From an uncultured Pelagibacteraceae bacterium (GTDB lineage Bacteria > Pseudomonadota > Alphaproteobacteria > Pelagibacterales > Pelagibacteraceae), in assembly GCA_902583295.1 (NCBI GenBank), contig CACHUY010000005.1, forward strand, positions 1 to 60,962: a stretch of 60,962 nt of DNA, read 5' to 3'. This document shows, one piece after another, positions 1-8,502 of this stretch (its first letter is position 1; each line of letters starts with the position of its first letter). The notes under the pieces were generated by a model, which was not told where the DNA came from, did not search any database, and saw only the letters and a program-made list of their open reading frames with translations. Both the position numbers and the translations under genes were made by a program.

Positions 1-497
1 ACAGTTTCAAGACCTTCGTCAATTTCTCTAGTAACCTCTAAAGAATTATCTTTTACTTCTATATTCGATGCAAAAGTTGCTTGTGGCCAATTTAATAAAG
101 CACTTAGCATTTGTCCTGTTTGATTACAGTCATCATCAATTGCTTGTTTGCCCATAAAAACTAAATCTGGTTTTTCTTTTTCTACAATTTTTTGTATAAT
201 TTTTGAAACAGCCAAAGGTTCTAAAACACCCTCCGTCTTTACATGAATTCCTTTATCTGCTCCAACTGCTAAAGCTTTTCTAACAGTCTCCTGAGCTTTT
301 TCTTCTCCTACTGTTATTGCAACGATCTCTGTTGCTTTACCTGCCTCTTTTATTTTAACCGCTTCCTCAATAGCGTTATCATCAGGAGGATTAGTTGACA
401 TTTTGACATTGTCTGTAACCACACCTGAGCCATCCTCTTTCACTCTAATTTGAACGTTATAATCAATTACTCTTTTTACAGCGACTAAAATTTTCAT
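1..497 (-). CDS. etfB: Electron transfer flavoprotein beta subunit (partial, 3' end outside window)
   Basis: The reading frame begins at the ATG at 497 and runs off the left edge, giving about 165 residues. The N-terminus MKILVAVKRVIDYN and the segments AVGADKGIHV and DLVFMGKQAIDDD are typical of EtfB, which with EtfA binds FAD and AMP and carries electrons from flavin dehydrogenases to ETF-ubiquinone oxidoreductase. Its start overlaps the stop of the upstream dimethylglycine dehydrogenase by one base (TAATG), so the two are probably translationally coupled. This suggests that ETF is the electron acceptor of that dehydrogenase, as it is for the mitochondrial enzyme. An etfA gene would be expected just outside the window. 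Confidence 0.93.
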   Translation of the reverse strand, partial: MKILVAVKRVIDYNVQIRVKEDGSGVVTDNVKMSTNPPDDNAIEEAVKIKEAGKATEIVAITVGEEKAQETVRKALAVGADKGIHVKTEGVLEPLAVSKIIQKIVEKEKPDLVFMGKQAIDDDCNQTGQMLSALLNWPQATFASNIEVKDNSLEVTREIDEGLET

Positions 498-2929
498 TAT
501 GCTCTCAACAAATTATTTTCTTTATCGTATGGACTTTCGTCTAATACAGTAGCCTCATACATTTCTCCCAAGATATCAACTTGTAATTTGTCACCCACAT
601 TTGCAAAATCAGGTTTAACCATTGCTAATGCTATTGATTTATCTAATCTAAAACCAAACTCACCGCCAGTTGCTCTTCCAACAACTTTACTATCTTTATA
701 TATAGGGTTATTCCCTAATACATCTGCATCTTTTGTATTATGCACTTCAAGAGTAACTAATTTGTTATCAAATCCCTTTTCTCTCCATTTATTTAAGGCT
801 TCCAATCCAATAAAATTACCTTTGTTAGGATGAATAAATCTATCCAACCCAGACTCGTAAGGTGAATATTCAATTGATAATTCTGTGCCTACAAGTTTGT
901 ATGATTTTTCTAATCTTAAACTATTCATAGCTCTTATGCCAAAAGGTTTTATTCCTAAATCCTTACCTGCATCCATTAATTTATCAAAAATATGATTTTG
1001 ATATTCAATTGGGTGATGCAATTCCCAGCCTAGCTCACCTACAAAATTTACTCTCATTGCATTAACTGGAGCAAAACCAACATTAACCTTTTTAGCAGTT
1101 AACCATTTAAAATTTTCACTTGAAAAATCATCTGTAGAAACTTTTTGCATCAAATCTCTTGCTTTTGGACCAGCAACAACAAGTACACCTGTACTATTAG
1201 TTAAATCTTCAAATATAACTGAGCCGTCAGTTGGCATCCATTTTTGGATCCAATCATGATCCAATCTTAAATTAGCCCCTGCAGAAACAAGGTAATAAGA
1301 ATTTTCTGCTTCCTTCATAATAGTAAATTCAGAATGCACACCTCCTTTAGTATTTAAAGCGTGACATAAATTAATTCTGCCAATTTTTTTTGGTAGTTTG
1401 TTTGCAACTAAAAAATCTAAAAATTCTTCAGCTTTAGGTCCTCTTATTCTGCATTTTGCAAAAGCCGTCATATCTAACAATCCAACATTTTCTTTAACAT
1501 TTTGACACTCTTTTTTGATTGCATCGAACCATTTTGATCGTCTAAACGACCAATCATCTTTTTGTTCCATACCATCAGTTGCAAAAAAGTTTGGTCTTTC
1601 CCAACCAAATTTTTGTCCAAAGACTGCACCCAAATTTTTCATTCTTTCATAACAAGGTGCTGTTCTTAAAGGTCTTGCTGCTGGTCTTTCTTCATCAGGA
1701 TAATGAGTGATAAAAACATGACTATATGCTTCTTCATTTTTTGCTTTTAAGTATGATTTAGTTGCATAATTTCCATAACGTCTTGGTTCAACTCCTAGCA
1801 TATCAATAGTAGGTTCGCCGTCTACAATCCATTCTGCTAACTGCCAACCAGCTCCACCTGCTGCAGTAATCCCAAAACTGTGACCTTCATTAATCCAAAA
1901 ATTTTTTAATCCCCAAGCTGGACCAACTATTGGATTTCCATCAGGTGTGTAACAGATTGCACCATTATAAACTTTTTTTACACCAACTTCTCCAAAAGCA
2001 GGCACACGGTGAATTGCTCCTTCAATATGTGGTGCTAATCTATCAAGATCTTCTTGAAACAATTCGTACTCTGAGTTTTTTGATGGACCTTCAACATAAC
2101 AAGCTGGCGCACCATCTTCATAAGGTCCTAATATCAATCCACCTGCTTCTTCTCGCATATACCATCGACTATCACTATCTCTAAGAACTCCCATTTCAGG
2201 AAGACCTTCTTTTTTTCTTTTTTGAATTTCAGGGTGAGGTTCAGTTACAATATATTGATGCTCAACTGGAATTACTGGAATATCTAAACCTACCATTTCA
2301 CCAGTTTGTCTTGCGAAATTTCCAGAACATGAAATTACATGCTCACACTCAATTGAACCTTTATCTGTTTCTACTATCCAGCCGTCTTTAGTTTGTTTCA
2401 TGCTTGTTACAGCTGTATTTCTATAAATTTCAGCACCTCTATTTCTTGCACCAGTTGCTAAAGCTTGAGTTAAATCTGCTGGCTGAATATATCCATCTTC
2501 TGGGTGTTGTATTGCGCCAACTAAATCATCTGTATGACACAATGGCCAAATTTCTTTTACTTGTTGAGGAGTTAAAAATTTAACATCCACCCCAATAGTT
2601 TGTGCAACACCTGCATATTGATGATACTCATCCATTCTATCTTTAGTGCTAGCCAATCGAATATTTGAAACAACACTAAAACCAACATTCTTTCCAGTTT
2701 CTTCCTCTAAAGTTTTGTAAAGATTAACTGCGTATTTATGAAGCTGTCCGACGGAATAACTCATGTTAAACAAAGGTAATAAACCAGCTGCATGCCAGGT
2801 TGACCCTGAGGTTAATTCTTTTCTTTCAACTAAAACAACATCTGACCAACCTTTTTTTGCTAGATGATAAAGAGCACTTACTCCTACAACCCCACCACCA
2901 ACTACAACAACTTTGGTTTTTGTTTTCAT
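497..2929 (-). CDS. Dimethylglycine dehydrogenase-like flavoprotein with GcvT domain
   Basis: The protein has 810 residues. The N-terminal half is a DAO-type FAD domain: a Rossmann motif VVVVGGGVVG near residue 7, and TSGSTWHAAG near residue 40, whose His is the covalent-FAD position in dimethylglycine dehydrogenases. The C-terminal half, from about residue 430, is a GcvT/aminomethyltransferase fold with the closing segments GELGWELH and FIGLEAL. The family oxidises N-methyl groups of dimethylglycine or sarcosine and passes the C1 unit to tetrahydrofolate as methylene-THF. Overlap with etfB points to ETF as electron acceptor. An AGGA ribosome site lies about 8 bases before the ATG. Dimethylglycine versus sarcosine or another N-methyl amino acid cannot be settled from sequence alone. 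Confidence 0.88.
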   Translation of the reverse strand: MKTKTKVVVVGGGVVGVSALYHLAKKGWSDVVLVERKELTSGSTWHAAGLLPLFNMSYSVGQLHKYAVNLYKTLEEETGKNVGFSVVSNIRLASTKDRMDEYHQYAGVAQTIGVDVKFLTPQQVKEIWPLCHTDDLVGAIQHPEDGYIQPADLTQALATGARNRGAEIYRNTAVTSMKQTKDGWIVETDKGSIECEHVISCSGNFARQTGEMVGLDIPVIPVEHQYIVTEPHPEIQKRKKEGLPEMGVLRDSDSRWYMREEAGGLILGPYEDGAPACYVEGPSKNSEYELFQEDLDRLAPHIEGAIHRVPAFGEVGVKKVYNGAICYTPDGNPIVGPAWGLKNFWINEGHSFGITAAGGAGWQLAEWIVDGEPTIDMLGVEPRRYGNYATKSYLKAKNEEAYSHVFITHYPDEERPAARPLRTAPCYERMKNLGAVFGQKFGWERPNFFATDGMEQKDDWSFRRSKWFDAIKKECQNVKENVGLLDMTAFAKCRIRGPKAEEFLDFLVANKLPKKIGRINLCHALNTKGGVHSEFTIMKEAENSYYLVSAGANLRLDHDWIQKWMPTDGSVIFEDLTNSTGVLVVAGPKARDLMQKVSTDDFSSENFKWLTAKKVNVGFAPVNAMRVNFVGELGWELHHPIEYQNHIFDKLMDAGKDLGIKPFGIRAMNSLRLEKSYKLVGTELSIEYSPYESGLDRFIHPNKGNFIGLEALNKWREKGFDNKLVTLEVHNTKDADVLGNNPIYKDSKVVGRATGGEFGFRLDKSIALAMVKPDFANVGDKLQVDILGEMYEATVLDESPYDKENNLLRA

Positions 2930-2986
2930 TGAACGATTCCTACTAAATTTTCATTAATTACGAAACAAAAATGTATCAACAAGATA

Positions 2987-3460
2987 TCAGATTGAGCTAC
3001 CTAGAGGTACTGGATTTGAAACCATAGTTGTAAGCCAACAATCCTTTAATTCTCCCTCAAGGATGTATTTTTCAACTTGCCAATTAAATTTATGATAAAT
3101 TTTGTTTTTATCTAAAATAATCACCTCAAATTGTGCCAATTTATCATTACTGCTTAATTCGGTTATTGTATGACTTAAATGGTCAATCATCATTTGATAT
3201 GAATTTCCTTTAAGCATTCTTTTAAAGTTATTTAATGGCCCTGTAACTTTTTTGTTATTTGGATGTGCAAAATTCCATGTCTGTTCAATGCCGCTATCTT
3301 GATAATTTAAATCATTTTGTTGAAGTCCAGTTAGTTGAATTTTAACAACTTCTTTAGGTTTGATATTTTTATCAGGATTTAACAAATCAGCTTTGGAAAA
3401 ACTTGTTAATAGAAAAAATAAAATAAATACTTTAAATGTTATTTGCAGTTTCTTTAACAT
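2987..3460 (-). CDS. DUF4864 family exported protein
   Basis: This 157-residue protein opens with a hydrophobic signal-peptide-like stretch (residues 8-25, ending SKA). The mature part carries GIEQTWNFAHPNN and GPLNNFKRML, a pattern I recognise from the alphaproteobacterial DUF4864 family, a small periplasmic fold of unknown role. The start overlaps the preceding flavodoxin-fold gene by 29 bases. I keep the long start because it alone supplies the signal peptide. The function is unknown, and the next gene downstream is the dimethylglycine dehydrogenase. Confidence 0.75.
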   Translation of the reverse strand: MLKKLQITFKVFILFFLLTSFSKADLLNPDKNIKPKEVVKIQLTGLQQNDLNYQDSGIEQTWNFAHPNNKKVTGPLNNFKRMLKGNSYQMMIDHLSHTITELSSNDKLAQFEVIILDKNKIYHKFNWQVEKYILEGELKDCWLTTMVSNPVPLGSSI

Positions 3461-4001
3461 CTTCTAAAAATTCTTGTCTCTTTGCATCGCTAACAAATGG
3501 TACCGCAAAATACCTTCTGTAGATAATGTTATATATGCCACACATGTGAAAAACTCCTCTTTTCAATCTTCGAATAGGCAAATTTAAAAAGAAAGTTGTG
3601 ATAGCTAATCTTGGAGAGCCATATGTGCAAAATATTATTGCTTTTTTTTGTTTTAAATTACCAATTGGATATCCGTAGTTTCCAACCAACTTTTTAAATT
3701 TAAATGCCCAAGGTGGTGCTAAAACTTTATCAATCCAACCTTCAACAATAGCAGGCATTCTAAAATTCCAAATTGGAGCAATCAAGACAATGATATCAGA
3801 ATTTTCAATTCTTTTTCTATGATCAAGAACTTCTTGATCAGGTTCCTCACCTGCAAATACTGGATTAAATTTTTCTTTATATAAATCGACTACATCTACG
3901 GAATTACCATTTAGTTCTACTTGTTTGATAAATTCATTTTTAATTGCAGCATTAAAAGAATTATCTTTGTAATGACCATAAATTAAGAAGACTTTTTTCA
4001 T
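3432..4001 (-). CDS. NAD(P)H-quinone oxidoreductase-like flavodoxin-fold protein
   Basis: The 189 residues match the flavodoxin-like family of NAD(P)H dehydrogenase (quinone)/MdaB/YwrO proteins. Visible features are the N-terminal strand MKKVFLIYGHYKDNSFN (phosphate-binding loop), the segment IVLIAPIWNFRMPAIVEGW (isoalloxazine loop), and a C-terminal region with CTYGSPR. Such enzymes use FMN or FAD to reduce quinones or electrophiles by two electrons in the cytoplasm. The physiological substrate cannot be told. The gene overlaps the DUF4864 gene by 29 bases, so the two are probably co-transcribed. Confidence 0.8.
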   Translation of the reverse strand: MKKVFLIYGHYKDNSFNAAIKNEFIKQVELNGNSVDVVDLYKEKFNPVFAGEEPDQEVLDHRKRIENSDIIVLIAPIWNFRMPAIVEGWIDKVLAPPWAFKFKKLVGNYGYPIGNLKQKKAIIFCTYGSPRLAITTFFLNLPIRRLKRGVFHMCGIYNIIYRRYFAVPFVSDAKRQEFLEDVKETANNI

Positions 4002-4062
4002 AGATACGTATTAGCTCAAAAATCTAAAAAAACTAATAAATATTTATGAATTTTTGTAATAG

Positions 4063-5673
4063 CTACTCTGCAGTTTTGTATTTGCTGTTGTTAATGATAA
4101 AGACAAATAAAATTGGAAGTATTAACGTTAATAAAGTTACCACAATTAATAAAATCCCAAGTTCAGAATAATCAGCTGTTGTTTGAATTTCACCACTTAC
4201 TTTATCCTTAACTTCTCTAGTAACTGTAAATATTTCATTTAAATATTTCGTTCCTAACGCACTTGCTGACAATGCAAGGTTGGTGAAGGAGGCAAAAACT
4301 GCAAAAAAAGTTGCTTTTAAATGAGATGGAGCATTTTTTGCTATCCAAGCAAGTAATGGAATCATTGATACTTGACCCAAAGGAGACTCGAGAGCTGTAT
4401 TAATTAAAGCAATAAACTTAGCATCAACCACTCCTCCAGTTAATGAAGATGTCCAATTATGAAAGCCATAGTACATTCCAACACTTGGTAAAAATAAAAT
4501 TGCACCTGCAATACTTAAAACAACAATTATTTTGGCAATTGAATTCTTTGCCATAAATGGTCTTAACAAAACAATTCCAGCTAAAGTTAGAACCGATGCC
4601 AGTAATGATAAAACAGAAAAAAATTGTTCATTAAACTTAAGAACATCAATTTCAAACCAAGTTAGTCCCGGCCCTGGACCAGGCATGGCTCTAAAAATAA
4701 ATATAATTACAGCTGTACCAACTATTGTTAATCTTAATTCTTGAGGTAGTTCTTTAATAAGTTTAAACATTAAAAATAAAATAATTATTACTGAGCCTAT
4801 AAAAACAATCTCTTGTGCAAATGGGACGTTAAAAGATCCTACCGAGAGTGTGAAAATTACAAAAACTAAACTACCACCTAAAATCCACCAGTTTATCTCT
4901 GTTTTTTCATTTCCTCTTTCTTCCTTTAATTCTAATCCTTGAGATTTTAAAATTTTTATTTTTTTTTGTCTTAGGTAATTTGCTAAAATTACACCAAAGA
5001 TCGAAACTAGGGGTATTACAAGAGCGTATAAATAAATTGTTCCATATAAATTTATTTTTTCAGCTTGCTCTAAACTTTCAACATCTTTAAATAAAATGAC
5101 ATTTACTAATGCCACGAGAACTGTTCCACCTATTATTGCAAAACGACCAAGAGTTTGCATCGTGGTATGCATTATTTTCACTTGATCTTTACTATAATTT
5201 GTTCCCTGTTCATCTGATAAAGGAACGGCTTCAACAGTCATTGCATCTGCAACTACATCCTGAACGACATATCCAACTGGAGCTAAAATGACACTTATTA
5301 CAAACCAAGTTTCGACAGAAAATATTTCTGACATAGTTTCTGTATGAATAATTAATCCATACATAATCATCAAGCTTAAGGCTATTAAGCTGGCCCCTAA
5401 ATAAACCATATAGTTTTTTCTTTCCCATATAAGATCAACAAGATGTCCTAAAGGCATTTTTAATGCCCAAGGAATTCCTGCCCAAAATCCAAGTCCTGCA
5501 AGAAATGCAGCTGATAAATTTAAATAATCTTTAACGAAGAAAGTTCCAACTATTCCAGTTAAACCTGAAATACCTGCAGCCATATAGACCATTAATGGTG
5601 GAAGATAAGTCCACTTAAATTCTCGTCCTAAATCTAAGAAAGTGCTATCTAAAAATTTTAATACTTTGTTCAT
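4063..5673 (-). CDS. MFS transporter of the BT1 (folate/biopterin)-like type
   Basis: This is a 536-residue membrane protein with about 12 hydrophobic segments. The first loop has FFVKDYLNLS and KMPLGHLVDLIWERKNYMVYL, which resembles the BT1/folate-biopterin branch of the major facilitator superfamily rather than a drug exporter. The middle (about residues 230-260) is a long charged cytoplasmic loop. If the BT1 call holds, pterin or folate uptake would suit a cell with so many tetrahydrofolate enzymes, but that is inference. Other MFS subfamilies are possible. Its ATG overlaps the stop of the CoA-binding protein gene by one base. Confidence 0.7.
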   Translation of the reverse strand: MNKVLKFLDSTFLDLGREFKWTYLPPLMVYMAAGISGLTGIVGTFFVKDYLNLSAAFLAGLGFWAGIPWALKMPLGHLVDLIWERKNYMVYLGASLIALSLMIMYGLIIHTETMSEIFSVETWFVISVILAPVGYVVQDVVADAMTVEAVPLSDEQGTNYSKDQVKIMHTTMQTLGRFAIIGGTVLVALVNVILFKDVESLEQAEKINLYGTIYLYALVIPLVSIFGVILANYLRQKKIKILKSQGLELKEERGNEKTEINWWILGGSLVFVIFTLSVGSFNVPFAQEIVFIGSVIIILFLMFKLIKELPQELRLTIVGTAVIIFIFRAMPGPGPGLTWFEIDVLKFNEQFFSVLSLLASVLTLAGIVLLRPFMAKNSIAKIIVVLSIAGAILFLPSVGMYYGFHNWTSSLTGGVVDAKFIALINTALESPLGQVSMIPLLAWIAKNAPSHLKATFFAVFASFTNLALSASALGTKYLNEIFTVTREVKDKVSGEIQTTADYSELGILLIVVTLLTLILPILFVFIINNSKYKTAE

Positions 5674-6107
5674 TAGTCACTAAGAACTGGAAAGGCTTGT
5701 CTTACTTTTAAGAAATGTTTTTGATATTCCATTTTGGTACATTTATTTTCAACATATTCTATATGATTTTTTTCAACTAACTCTTTTGCATTTTCGTCAC
5801 GTATTCCAAGTTGCAACCATAAAACTTTAGCACCAATTTTCACAGTGTCCTCTGCAATTGCCAATACTTCTCTAGAGGGTCTAAATACATCAACAATATC
5901 TATATTTTTTTTTATATCTGTTATTTTAGCATATACCTCTTCGCCCAAAATTTTTTGACCTTTAGCAGATGGGTTAACTGGAAAGACTTTATAACCATAT
6001 TTCTGCATATACTTCATAACAATAGTAGATGGTTTAGTTTGATCATTACTAACTCCTATCATAGCAATAGTTTTATATTTTGAGAGAATATCTTTGATCT
6101 GACTCAT
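5673..6107 (-). CDS. CoA-binding domain protein (YccU-like)
   Basis: This is a 144-residue stand-alone CoA-binding Rossmann protein. It shows IAMIGVSNDQTKPS near the N-terminus, VFPVNPSAKGQKILGEEVY in the second strand-turn unit, and IDIVDVFRPS and LWLQLGI further on. These are the standard blocks of the YccU/DUF4490 group, related to the N-terminal domain of succinyl-CoA synthetase alpha. Members bind CoA; their cellular role is not established. Gene order is small membrane protein, this gene, then the BT1-like carrier, tightly packed. Confidence 0.88.
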   Translation of the reverse strand: MSQIKDILSKYKTIAMIGVSNDQTKPSTIVMKYMQKYGYKVFPVNPSAKGQKILGEEVYAKITDIKKNIDIVDVFRPSREVLAIAEDTVKIGAKVLWLQLGIRDENAKELVEKNHIEYVENKCTKMEYQKHFLKVRQAFPVLSD

Positions 6108-6109
6108 AA

Positions 6110-6307
6110 TTATTTATCACTTTTGATTTGTTCTTCGCAAAATTTCTTTGCCTCATCTAAATCGGTAATTTTAGTTTCAGACAATTTTTGGCTCGCAGCT
6201 AAACATGCATCTACAGCTCTTTTAAAGTTATAATCATTAAAATTAAAAACTATAAACATTCCAAAAATAATTAAGATTATGATGAAAAAATTTTTTTTAT
6301 TCATCAT
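6110..6307 (-). CDS. Small membrane-anchored protein with two cysteines
   Basis: The protein has 65 residues. Residues 6-24 form one hydrophobic segment (FFIIILIIFGMFIVF), preceded by lysines, so the rest is probably periplasmic. The tail contains VDACLAASQK and AKKFCEEQI, giving two cysteines about 23 residues apart that could form a disulfide. The start overlaps the stop of the crotonase gene by one base. A second ATG follows directly, so the first residue is uncertain. I do not know a function; short proteins of this shape seem recurrent in SAR11 genomes. Confidence 0.6.
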   Translation of the reverse strand: MMNKKNFFIIILIIFGMFIVFNFNDYNFKRAVDACLAASQKLSETKITDLDEAKKFCEEQIKSDK

Positions 6308-7086
6308 TATTTATTTTTCCAGATAGGTTTCCTTTTTTCTAAAAAAGCTGAAATACCTTCTTTAGCATCCATTGCCATCATGTTAACAGTCATCATTTTA
6401 CTTGTGTGTGCATATGCTTTTCTTAAAGGCATCTCCAATTGTTTATAAAAAGTTTGTTTACCTATCTTTATTGTTAAATTAGATTTAGACGCTATTTTTT
6501 TTGCAATACTTAGTACTTCTTTATTAAGTTTTTGTTTTGAAAAGTAGTCATTTATTAATCCTATTTCTTTTGCATAATTTGCTTTTATTGGTTCACCAGT
6601 TAACAACATTTTCATCATAGGCTTTCGATTAATTTTTCTACTTACTGCAACCATTGGCGTACTACAAAATAATCCAATATTTACTCCTGGAGTTGCAAAT
6701 AAAGCATCTTTAGTGCTGTAAGCTAAATCACAACTGGCTACTAATTGACAGCCTGCCGCAAATGCAGCACCATGAACTTTTGCAATCACAGGTTTTCTGC
6801 CTTCTACAATTTGAAGCATAACTTTTGAACAAAGATTAAAAAGTTTTTGATATCTATCTCTTTTTTTTAATCCTCTTACCTCTTTTAAATTATGACCTGC
6901 ACTAAACCCCTTGCCTACGCCTTCTATTATTATAACTTTGACTTTATTGTCATTATCTAATTTTTTTAATACTTTTAATAAGTCGTTAAGATTTTTAAAT
7001 GATAATGAATTATATGTTTTTGGTTCATTAAGAATTATTGACGAAATTTCACTATTAATTTTTATAATTTTAATATTACTAGTCAT
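6307..7086 (-). CDS. Enoyl-CoA hydratase/isomerase family protein (ECHDC3-like), catalytic Glu absent
   Basis: This 259-residue crotonase-fold protein has FSAGHNLKEV (oxyanion-hole loop), GAAFAAGCQLVASCDLAYS and FATPGVNIGLFCSTP. The last segment is characteristic of the ECHDC3-like branch. Compared from memory with rat enoyl-CoA hydratase, Glu144 (in PEILLG) falls on Gly in PGVNIG, and Glu164 (in AMEMVLTG) falls on Lys in MMKMLLTG. Both usual acid/base residues are therefore missing. Simple hydration is unlikely, and another acyl-CoA reaction or binding role is possible. No other beta-oxidation gene lies beside it. Confidence 0.85.
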   Translation of the reverse strand: MTSNIKIIKINSEISSIILNEPKTYNSLSFKNLNDLLKVLKKLDNDNKVKVIIIEGVGKGFSAGHNLKEVRGLKKRDRYQKLFNLCSKVMLQIVEGRKPVIAKVHGAAFAAGCQLVASCDLAYSTKDALFATPGVNIGLFCSTPMVAVSRKINRKPMMKMLLTGEPIKANYAKEIGLINDYFSKQKLNKEVLSIAKKIASKSNLTIKIGKQTFYKQLEMPLRKAYAHTSKMMTVNMMAMDAKEGISAFLEKRKPIWKNK

Positions 7087-7091
7087 TATAG

Positions 7092-7466
7092 CTATTTTAG
7101 TTTGCCCTCTTCTCTCATTTTGGCTCTAATTTTTGTCGCTGAAATTTTTTGCGTTTCTTCATCCAATACTATTTCCTCGATTTTATATCCCACTCCTCTG
7201 CCATAACAAATATTTGTAATATTTGGCACTACCATAATTTTAAACCTACCTTCAAATTCTGGGTTTAATCTATCTTCTATATTTTTTTTCACTGTCTCAA
7301 AATCAAATGGATTATCATCTACACCCTGTACATCTCTTATTTGAATACAAACTTGACCTGTTTTTTTAATAATTTCTTTAAATAAAGTATAATGACCATC
7401 ATGAAATGGTTGCCATCTTCCAAGCATTTGTGCTGTTGGTTTTTTATTATCCCATTGATATGTCAT
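7092..7466 (-). CDS. Cytidylyltransferase/NMN-adenylyltransferase-like protein
   Basis: This is a small, 124-residue nucleotidyltransferase-fold protein. The segment LGRWQPFHDGHYTLF contains the HxGH-type signature as HDGH, and ISATKIRAKM near the C-terminus is the usual second signature (ISxTxIR). These bind nucleotide triphosphate and the acceptor phosphate in NMN adenylyltransferases and cytidylyltransferases. The real acceptor substrate is unknown. Four-base overlaps (ATGA) tie this gene to the kinase gene and that to a methyltransferase gene, so the three probably act in one pathway. Confidence 0.8.
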   Translation of the reverse strand: MTYQWDNKKPTAQMLGRWQPFHDGHYTLFKEIIKKTGQVCIQIRDVQGVDDNPFDFETVKKNIEDRLNPEFEGRFKIMVVPNITNICYGRGVGYKIEEIVLDEETQKISATKIRAKMREEGKLK

Positions 7467-7873
7467 TTTTTGATCTCCTTAACGATTTTTAAAGCCCAAT
7501 TCTTAGCATCTTGAGTAGTAACATGGTAATTAAATGTTTTTGGCTTTACAAACATTTGATTTGTATCATCAAAACGTCCTTCTTTAATTGTATCTACCCA
7601 AATTATGAAATCTGCTGGGAATAAGCTTCTCGCTTCCGGAGTGGGTGCTATGAAATCTGCAATAACATAATGACCGTCTCTTTTTAACTTAAGGGCAAAC
7701 TCAGCCATTCTTTTTGCTTGTCTAATTCTTCCTTCTTTTGAGAAATCCCAATCATCTGCTGCTTTTCTTACTTCGTCAGCATTTAATCTTTTAGCATTCA
7801 AATATGGCGCTATTTCATTTGCTAAAGTTGTTTTACCTGCACCAGGTAATCCCATTACCAAAATTATTTTCAT
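7463..7873 (-). CDS. Adenylylsulfate-kinase-like P-loop kinase
   Basis: The 136 residues open with MKIILVMGLPGAGKTTLA, a Walker A motif (GLPGAGKTT). They continue with RLNADEVRK and VIADFIAPTPEARSLF, the arrangement of APS-kinase-like small-molecule kinases, and DFIIWVDTIKEGRF. At 136 residues it is shorter than true APS kinases (about 200). No sulfate-activation genes are nearby, so a role in sulfate assimilation is not supported. With the neighbouring nucleotidyltransferase and methyltransferase it may phosphorylate a metabolite that is then activated by a nucleotide. Confidence 0.78.
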   Translation of the reverse strand: MKIILVMGLPGAGKTTLANEIAPYLNAKRLNADEVRKAADDWDFSKEGRIRQAKRMAEFALKLKRDGHYVIADFIAPTPEARSLFPADFIIWVDTIKEGRFDDTNQMFVKPKTFNYHVTTQDAKNWALKIVKEIKK

Positions 7874-8496
7874 TTTACTTTATATAATCCTAGCCAAGCA
7901 TTTACTTCTTTACTCGCTATATAATCAGATTTAAAAAATTCCATTTCTGACCATTTGTTGTTTGCTTTTAAATCTAAAATTTTTTTATCAAAACCATAGT
8001 CTTTATAAATTCCTTCGTTAATTGTAAAACAAATTAAACCACCGGGTTTTGTTATTCTTACAAACTCATCTAACGTGTCAGATTTCACGTGTCCAAATGT
8101 AAATGTTCCTACACACATAACACTATCATAAAGATTATCACTTAATTCAATAGGTTTGTTTAAATCAATCTTAAATAATTTTTGATATAAATTTTTTGGT
8201 ACTGTGTCTAATAACTTTTGTGAAAGATCAGCACCATGAAAATTTTCATAACCAAATTTTTTAAGTTCTAGTCCTACTAATCCAGTTCCACATCCTGCAT
8301 CAAAAAAAAGTGCATCTTTATTAACTAGATATTTTTTTATTACTTCAACAGTTTCTTTGGGACCTGTATAGTTCCAGTCAACCATATCTCTATTATATTT
8401 ATCTTCTTCTCCCCATTCATCGTAATACCTCATCACTTCCTCAGTAGTCTTGAGTTTGTAAATTGGAACTTTATTACCCACATCTTTTAGTGCCAT
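7870..8496 (-). CDS. Class I SAM-dependent methyltransferase
   Basis: This 208-residue protein has the SAM-binding glycine motif as ALFFDAGCGTGLVGLEL (motif I), an acidic residue after strand 2 (NFHGADLS), and a methyltransferase-11-like core ending with TKPGGLICFTIN (post-motif). The N-terminal extension VMRYYDEWGEEDKYNRDM resembles the Williams-Beuren-like or DREV-type small methyltransferases. The substrate is unknown. It overlaps the downstream kinase gene by four bases and follows the Rieske oxygenase gene by 6 bases. Confidence 0.85.
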   Translation of the reverse strand: MALKDVGNKVPIYKLKTTEEVMRYYDEWGEEDKYNRDMVDWNYTGPKETVEVIKKYLVNKDALFFDAGCGTGLVGLELKKFGYENFHGADLSQKLLDTVPKNLYQKLFKIDLNKPIELSDNLYDSVMCVGTFTFGHVKSDTLDEFVRITKPGGLICFTINEGIYKDYGFDKKILDLKANNKWSEMEFFKSDYIASKEVNAWLGLYKVK

Positions 8497-8502
8497 AAAA
8501 TT

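Noticed and set aside
7463..7873. Considered as adenylylsulfate kinase (cysC).
   Set aside because: It is too short and no sulfate-activation genes are nearby, so only an APS-kinase-like fold is claimed.
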